Assembly (NCBI GenBank): GCA_023251255.1
Contig: JAHEZD010000040.1
Coordinates: 1-49,098 of the forward strand
From: Chitinophagaceae bacterium
Lineage (GTDB): Bacteria > Bacteroidota > Bacteroidia > Chitinophagales > Chitinophagaceae
Length of the DNA stretch: 49,098 bases
Direction: 5' to 3'
Shown piece after piece: positions 24,654 to 34,458 of this stretch. How positions within the stretch are numbered: position 1 is the stretch's first letter; each line of letters opens with the position of its first letter. The notes beneath the pieces are model-generated. The model searched no databases and had not been told where the DNA came from. It saw only the letters and a program-made list of their open reading frames with translations. The position numbers and the translations under genes are program-made.

Positions 24654-25733
24654 ATGCCAGAACAACTATTTTCCTACGAGCATCTGTACAAGTTTACCCA
24701 TTCAGTTTTCAAAAGCATAGGCTGCAGTGACGAGCATGCTGCTACGGCCACAAAAACCCTGCTCAGCGCAGATTTAAGGGGCATTGATAGCCATGGTGTG
24801 GCACGGTTAAGTGGTTATGTGCGCCTGTGGGAAGCCAAAAGGATCAATGCAACACCGAACATGCAAATAGTGCATGAAACACCTTCCACGGCAACAATAG
24901 ATGGTGATGCCGGTCTAGGATTGGTGGTGGCCCCATACGCCATGCAGATAGCGATTGACAAAGCAAAGCTAGCTGGTACCGGTTGGGTAGCGGTAAGCAA
25001 CAGCAACCATTTTGGCATAGCTGGCTACCATGCCATGATGGCCCTGCAACATGATATGATCGGCATGGCCATGACGAATGCGAGTGCATTGGTGGCCCCC
25101 ACTTTTTCCATTGAGAAGATGCTGGGTACCAACCCCATAGCTGTGGCCATTCCTGCCAATGAGCAACCTGCTTTTGTGGCGGACTTTGCCACCACTACTG
25201 CAGCTAATGGAAAGTTGGAAATTTTACAGCGTAAGAATGCGGATACGCCCACTGGTTGGGTGCAGGACAAGGATGGCAACCCCACACACGATGCACATGC
25301 CTTGAAGACGGGCGGGGCCTTGCTTCCCCTTGGTAGCGACAGGGAGCATGGGAGCCATAAAGGCTATGCATTGGGAAGCATCGTGGATATTTTTTCTGCT
25401 GTGTTGAGCGGTGCAAGCTATGGCCCTTGGGCGCCTCCTTTCCCTGCTTACATAGCCATGCCGGAGAACATGCCGGGCAAGGGTCTTGGACATTTCTTCG
25501 GGGCCATGCGGGTGGATGCTTTCCGCCCTGCTGATGAATTCAAGGGGCATATGGACAATTGGATAGCCCGTTTCAGGAATGCCAAGCCAGCCGATGGACA
25601 TGACAAGGTGCTGATTCCCGGCGACCCCGAACGTGAAATGAATGCCATAAGATTGAAAGAAGGAATTCCTTTGCTGGAAAGTGTTGCGGATGATTTGAAG
25701 AATACAGGCAGCAAATTTGGTGTTGACTTGTAA
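24654..25733 (+). CDS. Ldh family (malate/L-lactate/ureidoglycolate-type) NAD(P)-dependent oxidoreductase
   Basis: 359 residues. This is the type II malate/lactate dehydrogenase family, unrelated to Rossmann dehydrogenases. Signatures are DLRGIDSHGVARLSGYVRL (catalytic His, about 43-61), VSNSNHFGIAGYHA (about 118-131), LGTNPIAVAIPA and KGYALGSIVDIFSAVLSG. Relatives reduce 2-oxoacids such as pyruvate, 2,3-diketogulonate, oxaloglycolate or pyrroline carboxylates; the exact substrate cannot be told. It is a single gene between the tandem repeat and a terminator. It could serve sugar-acid catabolism with the clusters further downstream, but nothing direct links them. Confidence 0.88.
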   Translation: MPEQLFSYEHLYKFTHSVFKSIGCSDEHAATATKTLLSADLRGIDSHGVARLSGYVRLWEAKRINATPNMQIVHETPSTATIDGDAGLGLVVAPYAMQIAIDKAKLAGTGWVAVSNSNHFGIAGYHAMMALQHDMIGMAMTNASALVAPTFSIEKMLGTNPIAVAIPANEQPAFVADFATTTAANGKLEILQRKNADTPTGWVQDKDGNPTHDAHALKTGGALLPLGSDREHGSHKGYALGSIVDIFSAVLSGASYGPWAPPFPAYIAMPENMPGKGLGHFFGAMRVDAFRPADEFKGHMDNWIARFRNAKPADGHDKVLIPGDPEREMNAIRLKEGIPLLESVADDLKNTGSKFGVDL

Positions 25734-25786
25734 CAAAATAAGTTGTCAATCCCTTTTAAACTTATCTCTCTTTATCATTTTTACCC

Positions 25787-25816
25787 GGCTTTCCATGAAA
25801 ATGGGGAGCCTTTTTT
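25787..25816 (+). terminator. Rho-independent terminator after the Ldh-family gene
   Basis: Stem GGCTTTCC / GGGGAGCC (25787-25794, 25803-25810, with G-U pairs), loop ATGAAAAT, then TTTTTT. Confidence 0.7.
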
Positions 25817-25982
25817 ATGGGGTGGCATTCAATAAGTTGACATAAATAAATAATTGGCAATGGTTATTATAACAAACAGCTTCTAAGTAGCTGTTGATTT
25901 AAAAGGGATTGATTCCCATGTACTCGGATAGATATTATGCTAGAGTCAGCATTAGTTGCTTGCGTTTGTAAACTGCTCACTG

Positions 25983-27260
25983 TTATTTCCATTGCTCATC
26001 AAGCTGGCTGTCTTTAAGAAACTTTTTGTAATCCTGAATGTGCAGCATGTCATAAATAGCTTTCTTTTTATCCTTTGCCCGGTCATAATAGGCCTTGCAA
26101 ATGCTATAGCCAACCCAATAGCCTAGATCGGCAGGTTTGTCGGCAGTTTCCTGTTCACTGTTGGCAATCCAGTTATGCGCCCTATTAAGGAACATTTCCT
26201 TTTTGAAATCGTTCCATATCTGTTTTTCCTTACCCTTGGCATACACTTTCAAACGTTCGTTGGTGGTCTTGCCGGAAATAAGTTCACCAATGAAATCTGC
26301 CATACCTTCAAGTATGGCCCCTTTGAGTAAGGTAGTATCTGATGCCATTCCAGTCTGTTCAAAATGTACAAGTTCATGCGCTACTGTATAAGGAAGACCA
26401 GCCAGATTGGTAAGGTTCCGCTTGTTCCAGATGCCAAGTTCAGTAGTATCAACAGTGGGTGAATAGCAACGCATATCTATGCCTATGATAATGCCGTTGC
26501 TGGAAACCGTACCGGCAGAATTGAACTTACCCATTACAAAGAAAATATCAGGGAAAATGGCTTCTGGATATATCTTTTTGAGGTTCACAAAACTGTTTTG
26601 GTACAGCTGTTTAAAACTGGCCGCTTTAAGCGAATTGCCCCTGATGCTCCTGTAGAATTTTGAATAGAGTTGATGTATATAGACAAAGTTTTCAACTGTG
26701 CTTATTTTATTGAGGAAGTAATCCTGCAGTGCCAATGTGCCTTTACTGATATACTGTTCCTTATAGATCTTAACTGCCTTCGCAGTATCCTTCTGCACCA
26801 GGTCATAAGCTTGCCAAAAGTGCCGCACATCTGTATCCACTACCCTTGATTTCAAGGGGTCAGTACTATAAGTCGGCTTGATGGAACCGATAAGCTTGCT
26901 CCAATGCTGGCTTTTCTTCATGAATGCGAAAGAATCCTGTGCAATCAGATTGGGAATATCATTGAAGCCATATTTAGTGATGGCCATTTCCAGGCACCTG
27001 AAACTATTGGAGCTGTCCTTGCCATAAGCAAAAGCAATGGCAGCATACGAATAATCAGCACCCTTGGAAATCCTGTATTCAGCAGCAGCAGCTTTTTCCC
27101 AAGTGGATGCTGCCTTGACAAAATCCTGCTTCCTGAAAAAACTGTTGCCAAGCTCCAGAAGACTGTCTTCTGCTGTTTGAGAAAAGCATGCTGTGGCAAA
27201 TGAAACAGATACAATAAAAAAGAATACTTTCTTGAGTAGTGTTTTTACCTGTAGTTGCAT
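25983..27260 (-). CDS. Exported zinc-peptidase-like protein (DUF2268-like) with TPR-like N-terminus
   Basis: 425 residues. A signal peptide (about 1-27, with CFSQ at its end, lipoprotein possible) precedes a TPR-like helical repeat (LLELGNSFFRKQDFVKAASTWEKA, written here as landmark LELGNSFFRKQD). The C-terminal half carries HELVH (295-299) followed by Glu318 in LEGMADFIGE, the gluzincin-type HExxH...E site of DUF2268-like predicted Zn-dependent proteases. Substrate unknown. It is transcribed divergently from the arabinose operon with about 200 bp between, which must hold both promoters. Confidence 0.75.
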   Translation of the reverse strand: MQLQVKTLLKKVFFFIVSVSFATACFSQTAEDSLLELGNSFFRKQDFVKAASTWEKAAAAEYRISKGADYSYAAIAFAYGKDSSNSFRCLEMAITKYGFNDIPNLIAQDSFAFMKKSQHWSKLIGSIKPTYSTDPLKSRVVDTDVRHFWQAYDLVQKDTAKAVKIYKEQYISKGTLALQDYFLNKISTVENFVYIHQLYSKFYRSIRGNSLKAASFKQLYQNSFVNLKKIYPEAIFPDIFFVMGKFNSAGTVSSNGIIIGIDMRCYSPTVDTTELGIWNKRNLTNLAGLPYTVAHELVHFEQTGMASDTTLLKGAILEGMADFIGELISGKTTNERLKVYAKGKEKQIWNDFKKEMFLNRAHNWIANSEQETADKPADLGYWVGYSICKAYYDRAKDKKKAIYDMLHIQDYKKFLKDSQLDEQWK

Positions 27261-27360
27261 GGAATGATAGAATGGGACAGTTAGTAATAGTTTTTGTGGT
27301 AGATAAATATAAGCAACTAAATATACTGGTGGTTAGCAGGCAACAAGAAGTTTCAGATTT

Positions 27361-27396
27361 TTTATGTTTAATAGTCTGTATAAAAATAAACGTAAA
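27361..27396. promoter_or_regulatory. Candidate AraR operator upstream of araB
   Basis: Imperfect inverted repeat TTTATGTTTA (27361-27370) and TAAACGTAAA (27387-27396), one mismatch, 16-bp spacer, ending 63 bp before the araB start. It is the best palindrome in the divergent gap and a plausible site for the NrtR-type regulator encoded at 33700, but I did not find a second matching copy in the operon. Confidence 0.3.
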
Positions 27397-27459
27397 AATT
27401 ACACTTATTCCAAAAACTCCTGTACATTAGCCTCCGTTTTAACGATTAGCTGATACACC

Positions 27460-29100
27460 ATGACCCCAAAGACTTATGTTATAGGAGTGGATTACGGAAC
27501 GGATTCTGTACGCTCCATTATTGCAGATGCTGCAAACGGCAATGAAATTGCCTCCTCCATTTTTTATTATCCCCGTTGGAAAAAGCAATTGTACTGCAAC
27601 GCAGCAGCCAACCAGTTCCGCCAGCATCCACTGGATTATGTGGAGGGATTGGAGTTCACCATCAAGGATTGCTTGCAGAAAGCCGGCCCTGAAGTAGCCG
27701 TCCATATAAAAGGGATTGCTGTGGACACAACAGGTTCGTCGCCTGTGGCCGTAGATGCACATGGTCAGCCACTGGCCCTATTGCCTGCATTTGCAGAGAA
27801 TCCCAACGCCATGTTCGTGCTGTGGAAAGACCATACCAGCGTGCAGGAAGCTGCTGAAATAAATGAACATGCCAAGCAATTTGACATTAACTATTTGCAG
27901 TTTGTGGGTGGCATCTACAGTAGCGAATGGTTCTGGGCAAAACTCCTGCATGTGCTCCGTGAAGATGAACAGGTAAGGAGTTCCATTCATAGCTGGGTGG
28001 AACATTGTGACTGGATACCCTTCCTGTTAACTGGCGGCAATGATGTTGCCAAAATAAAACGCGGCGTTTGCAGTGCAGGACATAAAGGTTTATGGAATGC
28101 AAGTTTTGGTGGCTATCCGCCCAATGCTTTTTTTGCTTCCTTGGATAAGGTACTGGATGGTTTCACCTCCAAACTTCCTGCGGAAACATTTACTTCTTCA
28201 CAAAGTGCAGGGAACCTCTCCACTGAATGGGCAGCACGTTTGGGACTATCAACTGAAGTTGTTGTTGCCATTGGCGCTTTCGATGCCCACATGGGTGCGG
28301 TGGGCGGGCAGATTGAACCTTACTATTTAAGCAAGGTGATGGGCACTTCCACCTGTGATATGCTGGTTGCACCCATTGATGAAGTGGGGGATACATTGGT
28401 GAAGGGTATTTGTGGACAGGTAGATGGTTCTGTTATTCCCAACATGATAGGCATGGAAGCTGGGCAATCAGCTTTTGGCGATGCTTATGCCTGGTTGAAA
28501 AACTTATTGGCCTGGCCATTGCATTTATTGGAAGATGAAAATTTGAAACAACAGGTTAGTGATAAAATTATTGCGGAACTCTCCAAACAAGCTGCACAAT
28601 TGCCCCTGAACGAAAAAGATGAACTGGCAGTAGACTGGTTGAACGGAAGGAGAACACCTGATGCCAATCAATTGCTCAAAGGTGCATTTACTGGATTGAA
28701 TTTGGGCACCGATGCCCCGCGTATGTTCAAGTCACTGGTGGAGGCAACCTGTTTTGGTGCAAAAGCTATCGTGGAAAGGTTTGTGGAACAGGGCATTTCC
28801 GTAAAAGGCTTGATAGGTTTGGGCGGTGTTGCAAAGAAATCGCCTTACATTATGCAGGTAATGGCAGATGTGATGGGTATGCCCATCCGCATCCATAAGA
28901 GCGAACAGACCTGTGCCGCTGGTGCTGCCATGTTTGCTGCCACTGCTGCCGGATTGTATGTAAAGGTGGAAGATGCCATGAATGCCATGGGGCAGGGGTT
29001 TGATGCGGAATACCATCCCAATGCAAGCAATGTGGAACTGTACAGGAAGCGTTACGAACAGTATAAAAAATTGGGCGCGTTTATAGAGAAGGGACTTTAA
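27460..29100 (+). CDS. araB: Ribulokinase
   Basis: 546 residues. Phosphorylates L-ribulose to L-ribulose-5-phosphate with ATP in the cytoplasm, second step of arabinose catabolism. FGGY-kinase motifs: YVIGVDYGTDSVRSII (phosphate loop, 6-21), VDTTGSSPVAVD (substrate aspartate region, about 88-99), LWKDHTS, VGAFDAHMG-type GAFDAHMGAVGG and the C-terminal adenosine motif LIGLGGVAKKSPYIMQVMAD. Length normal for AraB. First gene of a co-directional araB-araD-GH127-araA-araR-galM cluster. Spelled start MTPKTYVIG follows a 200-bp regulatory gap. Confidence 0.95.
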   Translation: MTPKTYVIGVDYGTDSVRSIIADAANGNEIASSIFYYPRWKKQLYCNAAANQFRQHPLDYVEGLEFTIKDCLQKAGPEVAVHIKGIAVDTTGSSPVAVDAHGQPLALLPAFAENPNAMFVLWKDHTSVQEAAEINEHAKQFDINYLQFVGGIYSSEWFWAKLLHVLREDEQVRSSIHSWVEHCDWIPFLLTGGNDVAKIKRGVCSAGHKGLWNASFGGYPPNAFFASLDKVLDGFTSKLPAETFTSSQSAGNLSTEWAARLGLSTEVVVAIGAFDAHMGAVGGQIEPYYLSKVMGTSTCDMLVAPIDEVGDTLVKGICGQVDGSVIPNMIGMEAGQSAFGDAYAWLKNLLAWPLHLLEDENLKQQVSDKIIAELSKQAAQLPLNEKDELAVDWLNGRRTPDANQLLKGAFTGLNLGTDAPRMFKSLVEATCFGAKAIVERFVEQGISVKGLIGLGGVAKKSPYIMQVMADVMGMPIRIHKSEQTCAAGAAMFAATAAGLYVKVEDAMNAMGQGFDAEYHPNASNVELYRKRYEQYKKLGAFIEKGL

Positions 29101-29227
29101 ATGTTGAAGATGTCGGTCTGAGCCTGTCGAAGACGGTAGAAAACTTTATTTTAAATTTTGAATGATAAATGTTGAATTAAAACTCCCGTCATTTAAAATT
29201 TAAAGCACAAAATTCAAAATAACAATT
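29101..29227. repeat. Intergenic repeat between araB and araD
   Basis: A REP core (GTCGGTCTGAGCCTGTCGAA) at 29110-29129 is followed by an AT-rich imperfect palindrome: TTTAAATTTTGAATGATAAA at the left and ATTTAAAATTTAAAG with ATTCAAAATAA at the right. It could form a hairpin that tunes expression between the two genes. Confidence 0.5.
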
Positions 29228-29920
29228 ATGTACCAACACATAAAACAAGAAGCTTACGAAGCCAATATGCAGTTGCCCAAGCTTGGTCTGGTACTGTTCA
29301 CTTTTGGCAATGTTAGCGCAGTGGACAGGGAGCTTGGCGTGTTTGCCATCAAGCCAAGCGGGGTGCCTTATGAAAAATTGAAAGTGGACGATATCGTGAT
29401 TGTTGACTTTGATGGCAATACGGTGGAGGGCAAGTTGCGTCCATCATCGGATACCAAAACACATGCTGTTCTCTACAAGCATTGGGAAAGTATTGGCGGC
29501 ATTGTGCATACGCATTCCACTTATGGAACGGCTTGGGCACAGAGCCAACGTGATATCCCCATCTTCGGCACCACCCATGCCGATTACAACACGGTTGACA
29601 TTCCTTGTGCCCCCCCTATGAGTGATGAAATGATTAAGGGCAACTATGAATATGAAACTGGTTTCCAGATCATGAACTGCTTCAAGGAGCGTGGACTGAA
29701 CTACAAAGAAGTGGAAATGGTATTGGTGGGCAACCATGCACCATTTACTTGGGGCAAGAATGCGGACAAAGCTGTCCATAATAGTGCAGTATTGGAAACC
29801 ATTGCACAGATGGCCTACTTAACGGAAAAAATCAATCCCCATGCGCCAAGGCTGAAAGACGCATTGATCAAGAAACATTTTGAAAGGAAGCATGGACCGG
29901 ATAGCTATTATGGGCAGTAG
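29228..29920 (+). CDS. araD: L-ribulose-5-phosphate 4-epimerase
   Basis: 230 residues. Converts L-ribulose-5-phosphate to D-xylulose-5-phosphate, which enters the pentose phosphate pathway. Class II aldolase/epimerase fold: LFTFGNVSAVDR and IKPSGVPYEKL (phosphate binding), HTHSTYG giving zinc ligands His94 and His96, and GNHAPFTWG giving His170. These fit the known three-histidine zinc site of AraD. Length matches the family. It follows araB after 127 bp of repeat DNA. Confidence 0.95.
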   Translation: MYQHIKQEAYEANMQLPKLGLVLFTFGNVSAVDRELGVFAIKPSGVPYEKLKVDDIVIVDFDGNTVEGKLRPSSDTKTHAVLYKHWESIGGIVHTHSTYGTAWAQSQRDIPIFGTTHADYNTVDIPCAPPMSDEMIKGNYEYETGFQIMNCFKERGLNYKEVEMVLVGNHAPFTWGKNADKAVHNSAVLETIAQMAYLTEKINPHAPRLKDALIKKHFERKHGPDSYYGQ

Positions 29921-29998
29921 GGTATAGCTCATGGTTCATAGGTCGTAGTTAAAACGTTACCACCATGAACCATCACCCATGAACCATCAACTAATTAA

Positions 29999-32032
29999 AT
30001 GAAGAAATTTCTTTTCACCATATTGTCCCTATATAGCCTTGCTTCCACCGCACAGCAGAAAGACTATACCATACAGGCAGTGGATTTTACGATGGTGAAA
30101 CTGTCCGATAAATTCTGGTTGCCAAGAATTGAAACGAACAGGACCGTTACCATCCCTGCATCCTTTGCACGTTGCGAAAGCACAGGACGTGTAAAGAATT
30201 TTGTAATGGCCGCCAAGAAAGAAGGCAAGTTCTGCACCACTTACCCATTTGATGATACGGACATTTACAAAACCATAGAAGGTGCATCCTACTCATTGGC
30301 AACCTATCCTGATAAAAAATTGGAAGCCTATATTGATTCGCTGGTAACCATTGTTGGCAATGCACAGGAACCCGATGGTTACTTGTATACCGCAAGAACA
30401 ATTGACCCGCTGCATCCACATAAATGGGCGGGTTTGCAACGTTGGGAAAAAGAAAGGGAACTGAGCCACGAATTGTATAATGCAGGTCATTTGTATGAAG
30501 CTGCCTCAGCCCATTATTTGGCCACGAAGAAGAGAAATCTGCTCAACATTGCCTTGAGGAATGCAGACCTTGTTTGCAGCGTGTTTGGCCCTGGGAAAAT
30601 GAGTGTTGCACCGGGCCACGAAATTGTTGAAATGGGGCTGGTGAAACTTTTCCGCATTACTGGCAAGCAGGAATACCTGCATACGGCTGCTTTTTTTATA
30701 GCAGCAAGGGGGCAGTACAAAGGTTATGATGCCAAGAGCAGGGATGCTTGGAAAAACGGCAGTTACTGGCAGGACCAGAAACCAGTTGTTGAACAGGATG
30801 AAGCAGTTGGCCACGCGGTGAGGGCCGGCTATTTATATGCTGCAGTGGCCGATGTGGCCGCTTTAACAGGCAATGACTCCCTACTCAAAGCAATAGATAG
30901 GATCTGGCAGAACACCGTGGAGAAAAAGACCTATGTGCAAGGTGGCATCGGTGCAATTGGTAGCGGCGAACGTTTTGGCGAGAACTATGAACTGCCCAAT
31001 GCCACTGCTTACAATGAAACCTGTGCAGCCATTGCCAATGTTTTCTGGAACCAACGCATGTTCCTGTTACATGGTGATAGCAAGTACATTGATATTTTGG
31101 AGAAAACCTTATACAATGGTTTGATTTCAGGTATTGGCCTGGATGGCAAATCATTTTTTTATACCAATGCCATGCAGGTGAAACAATTGGGGCATGTGCA
31201 TGGTGGTGCTAACGGATTTACCAATGGTGAAGTGGAAGCCTCACGTTCGGGTTGGTTCGAATGCAGTTGCTGCCCAACCAATTTAGTGCGGTTGATCCCT
31301 TCCATTCCCGGTTATGTATATGCTGTTAAGGGAACCACAGTTTATGCCAACCTCTTCATCAACAGTACTGCTACCCTTAAGGTGGACAATACCAATATCG
31401 AATTGGTACAGCAGAACAACTATCCCTGGGACGGAAGCCTGAAATTCACTGTTAATCCAGCAGCCCCCGCACAATTTAATTTGGCCATCCGCATTCCGGG
31501 TTGGGCAATGAACAGGGCCATGCCCACTGATCTGTACAGCTTTGAAGATGAAGTAAAGGATAAGCCCATTCTTACCATTAATGGTAAAACGGTTGATTAT
31601 ACAGTGGAGAAAGGCTATGCTGTTATTCCCAAAAAATGGCAGAAGAATGATGTGCTGGAATTTTCATTGCCCATGCCAGTAAGAAGGGTTGTTGCCAATG
31701 AAAAAGCAAAGGACGATATTGGGAAAGTTGCCCTGCAGCGCGGCCCATTGATGTACTGTGCCGAGTGGGTTGACAATAACAATAACGTAAGTGGCTATTT
31801 CATTCCAAGGAAAGTAAATTTTACAACCGAATACAAACATGATCTACTGAACGGGGTAACTGTACTGAAGGCAAGCGTTCCAAAAATAATGTTGATGAAT
31901 GAGGAGGAAATGGAGCAAGTGAATTCATCATTTACGGCAATCCCTTACTACGCTTGGGCAAACAGGGGCAAGGGAGAAATGATGATCTGGTTTCCAGAAA
32001 AGCTAACCGCAATAGATTTGATCAGTCAATAA
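29999..32032 (+). CDS. GH127 family beta-L-arabinofuranosidase, exported
   Basis: 677 residues. Signal peptide MKKFLFTILSLYSLASTAQ. The (alpha/alpha)6 domain contains SYSLATYPDKKLEAYID, EPDGYLYTARTIDP and GHLYEAA. The zinc-thiolate catalytic site typical of GH127 is intact: Glu340 and Cys342 in NETCAAIANVFW, and CSCC (422-425) in WFECSCCPTN, the last pair containing the cysteine nucleophile. It removes beta-L-arabinofuranose from arabino-oligosaccharides or glycoproteins, most likely in the periplasm, feeding the surrounding araBDA genes. The 78-bp gap upstream holds a small palindrome (CATGGTTCATAGG...CCATGAACCATC). Confidence 0.92.
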   Translation: MKKFLFTILSLYSLASTAQQKDYTIQAVDFTMVKLSDKFWLPRIETNRTVTIPASFARCESTGRVKNFVMAAKKEGKFCTTYPFDDTDIYKTIEGASYSLATYPDKKLEAYIDSLVTIVGNAQEPDGYLYTARTIDPLHPHKWAGLQRWEKERELSHELYNAGHLYEAASAHYLATKKRNLLNIALRNADLVCSVFGPGKMSVAPGHEIVEMGLVKLFRITGKQEYLHTAAFFIAARGQYKGYDAKSRDAWKNGSYWQDQKPVVEQDEAVGHAVRAGYLYAAVADVAALTGNDSLLKAIDRIWQNTVEKKTYVQGGIGAIGSGERFGENYELPNATAYNETCAAIANVFWNQRMFLLHGDSKYIDILEKTLYNGLISGIGLDGKSFFYTNAMQVKQLGHVHGGANGFTNGEVEASRSGWFECSCCPTNLVRLIPSIPGYVYAVKGTTVYANLFINSTATLKVDNTNIELVQQNNYPWDGSLKFTVNPAAPAQFNLAIRIPGWAMNRAMPTDLYSFEDEVKDKPILTINGKTVDYTVEKGYAVIPKKWQKNDVLEFSLPMPVRRVVANEKAKDDIGKVALQRGPLMYCAEWVDNNNNVSGYFIPRKVNFTTEYKHDLLNGVTVLKASVPKIMLMNEEEMEQVNSSFTAIPYYAWANRGKGEMMIWFPEKLTAIDLISQ

Positions 32033-32070
32033 AAAACGAATAACAATAACCAAGAACAACAATAACCAAC

Positions 32071-33573
32071 ATGAAAGATTTAAGAACGCTCGAAGTCTGG
32101 TTTGTAACAGGCAGCCAGGACCTATATGGAGAAGAAACATTGAAACAAGTAGCAGTGCATTCACAAGCCATCGCTGCTTATTTAAATGAACGTGAGCAGA
32201 TGCCCGTGAACGTTATCTGGAAACCAACAGTAAAATCACCGGAAGAAATCTTTGCGGTTTGCCAGGATGCAAACATTGCTAAGAACTGCATTGGCATCGT
32301 TGCTTGGATGCATACTTTTTCCCCGGCAAAAATGTGGATTGGCGGGTTGAAGATTTTGCAGAAACCATTGCTCCATTTCCATACACAGTTCAACCGTGAC
32401 ATTCCTTGGAACGATATTGACATGGACTTCATGAACCTCAACCAATCAGCACATGGTGACAGGGAATTCGGTTTCATCATGAGCCGTATGCGTTTGAACA
32501 GGAAAGTGGTGGTAGGCCATTGGCAGGATGAGGAAACATTGTCCAAAGTGGACACCTGGATCCGTGCAGCAGCAGGTTGGCATGATTGGCAAGGGGCAAA
32601 ATTTGTGCGTTTTGGCGACAATATGCGTTATGTGGCAGTAACCGATGGCGATAAAGTGGAAGCCGAAATGCGTTTTGGTTACTCAGTCAATACCTATGGC
32701 ATTGGTGACCTTGTTAAAGTGATCAATGAGATCTCGGATGCCCAAGTAGATGCCTTGGTACAGGAATATGCAGACAGTTATACATTGATGCCCTCCCTAT
32801 TGAAAGGTGGTGAACAGCATGCATCATTGCGTGATGCGGCCAAGATAGAACTGGGCATGCAAACATTTTTGGAAGCAGGCAATTACAAAGGGTATACGGA
32901 TACATTTGAGGACCTGCATGGCATGAAACAATTGCCGGGAATTGCTTCGCAACGTTTAATGGCAAAGGGTTATGGCTTTGGTGGCGAAGGGGACTGGAAA
33001 ACTGCTGCCCTTGTACGTGCCATGAAAGTAATGGGTAGCGGATTGAAGGGCGGCAATTCTTTTATGGAAGATTATACTTACCATTTCAATCCGGATAACC
33101 GCTTGGTACTTGGTTCCCACATGCTGGAAATCTGTGAAAGTATTGCCGATGCAAAGCCTTCTTGCGAGATCCATCCTTTGGGCATTGGTGGCAAGGCAGA
33201 CCCCGTTCGTCTGGTATTCAACTCTGCACCGGGCCCTGCATTGAATGCATCCATTGTTGATATGGGCAACCGTTTCCGTTTGCTGGTCAACGAAGTATTG
33301 GCAGTTGCTCCACTGCATAACCTTCCGAAACTTCCTGTGGCAAGGGTGTTATGGAAACCATATCCCAATATGCATACTGGTTGTGCAGCGTGGATCTATG
33401 CAGGGGGTGCGCACCATACAGGCTATTCCCAAAATCTCACAGCAGAGCATATGGAAGATTTTGCAAGTATGGCCGGCATAGAGTTCACTTTAATAGGAAA
33501 GGAAACCTCCCTCTATCAATTCAAAAATGAATTGAAGTGGAGCGATGTGTACTATCAATTGAACAAATCGTAA
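32071..33573 (+). CDS. araA: L-arabinose isomerase
   Basis: 500 residues. Interconverts L-arabinose and L-ribulose, first step of the pathway, Mn-dependent and cytoplasmic. The whole protein reads as Ara[20 protein letters not shown] at the start, [63 protein letters not shown] and a C-terminal GGAHHTGYS. Length normal. A strong 17-bp hairpin lies right after its stop codon (33578-33617), before araR. Confidence 0.96.
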   Translation: MKDLRTLEVWFVTGSQDLYGEETLKQVAVHSQAIAAYLNEREQMPVNVIWKPTVKSPEEIFAVCQDANIAKNCIGIVAWMHTFSPAKMWIGGLKILQKPLLHFHTQFNRDIPWNDIDMDFMNLNQSAHGDREFGFIMSRMRLNRKVVVGHWQDEETLSKVDTWIRAAAGWHDWQGAKFVRFGDNMRYVAVTDGDKVEAEMRFGYSVNTYGIGDLVKVINEISDAQVDALVQEYADSYTLMPSLLKGGEQHASLRDAAKIELGMQTFLEAGNYKGYTDTFEDLHGMKQLPGIASQRLMAKGYGFGGEGDWKTAALVRAMKVMGSGLKGGNSFMEDYTYHFNPDNRLVLGSHMLEICESIADAKPSCEIHPLGIGGKADPVRLVFNSAPGPALNASIVDMGNRFRLLVNEVLAVAPLHNLPKLPVARVLWKPYPNMHTGCAAWIYAGGAHHTGYSQNLTAEHMEDFASMAGIEFTLIGKETSLYQFKNELKWSDVYYQLNKS

Positions 33574-33577
33574 AGTA

Positions 33578-33617
33578 TTCCCTAGAAGGTGCAGGATTAT
33601 CTGCACCTTCTAGGGAA
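33578..33617. promoter_or_regulatory. Perfect 17-bp inverted repeat between araA and araR
   Basis: TTCCCTAGAAGGTGCAG (33578-33594), loop GATTAT, exact reverse complement (33601-33617), starting 4 bp after the araA stop. There is no T-run, so it is a poor intrinsic terminator. It could stabilise the 3' end of the upstream mRNA, attenuate araR, or be a protein-binding site. Confidence 0.6.
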
Positions 33618-33699
33618 CTATTGGCCCGATATGCTTCGACAATAAACAACAGAACAGGCAACAACAAACTCCAAACAGTCTCCAATCAATTGTTTTTCC

Positions 33700-34395
33700 A
33701 TGCCGCCAGCCATCACTGCATATAAGAACCATGACAGGCACCTGCTCGCCGTGGACTGTATCATTTTTGGCTTTGATGGAAAGGAGCTAAAAGCATTGCT
33801 TATTAAAAGAGCATTGGAACCAGCAGTAGGTCAATGGTCATTAATGGGCGGCTTTGTTCAGCAAAATGAGAGTGTGGATGCTGCTGCAACAAGGATATTG
33901 AACCAGTTAACAGGACTGCAGGATATTTACATGGAGCAGTTGCACTGCTTTGGTAATGTGGAAAGGGATGCTGCTGCAAGGGTTGTATCCATTGCGTACT
34001 TTGCCCTGATAAAAATTGATGATTACAACGAGGCATTGATGAACGAGCACCATGCCAAATGGTTTTCGCTGAACAAAATCCCCGCATTGGTTTTTGACCA
34101 TCGGCAAATGATCAAATTGTCTAGGGAAAGATTGCAGGAAAAAGTAACCAGCCATCCAATAGGTTTTGAATTGTTGCCATATAAATTTACGTTGCAGCAA
34201 TTGCAGGCATTATATGAAGCAGTTTACAATACAAGGTTCGACAAGAGGAACTTTACCAAAAAGATCCTTGCACTGGACCTGCTCCATAAACTGGATGAAA
34301 AAGAAAAGGAATCATCCCGTAAAGGGGCATTCCTCTTTGTCTTCGATAAAAAGAAGTATGAACAACTGAATAAGGAAGGGCTTAAATTTTTATAG
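33700..34395 (+). CDS. araR: AraR, NrtR-type (Nudix-like + winged helix) arabinose regulator
   Basis: 231 residues. N-terminal Nudix-like domain (about 13-150) with WSLMGGFVQQNESVDAAATR; the Nudix box keeps G51, E57 and R65 but the catalytic glutamates are replaced (I66, Q69, L70), so it should bind a ligand without hydrolysis. A C-terminal winged helix (about 160-231) includes FTLQQLQALYEAVY and FDKRNFTKKILAL, the NrtR DNA-binding signature. In Bacteroides, NrtR-type AraR senses L-arabinose and represses arabinose genes; the location directly after araA fits that role. The ATG at 33700 follows 126 bp including the hairpin. Confidence 0.88.
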   Translation: MPPAITAYKNHDRHLLAVDCIIFGFDGKELKALLIKRALEPAVGQWSLMGGFVQQNESVDAAATRILNQLTGLQDIYMEQLHCFGNVERDAAARVVSIAYFALIKIDDYNEALMNEHHAKWFSLNKIPALVFDHRQMIKLSRERLQEKVTSHPIGFELLPYKFTLQQLQALYEAVYNTRFDKRNFTKKILALDLLHKLDEKEKESSRKGAFLFVFDKKKYEQLNKEGLKFL

Positions 34396-34423
34396 CCCTG
34401 CGGAGTCTCCAGACTTAACAGGG
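34396..34423. repeat. Small GC hairpin between araR and galM
   Basis: CCCTG at 34396-34400 and CAGGG at 34419-34423 pair around an inner AGTCTCCAGACT palindrome. Immediately after the araR stop; weak terminator or REP-like element. Confidence 0.5.
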
Positions 34424-34458
34424 AAAGGACTTTATTTCAATAAACAAAACAAACCATT

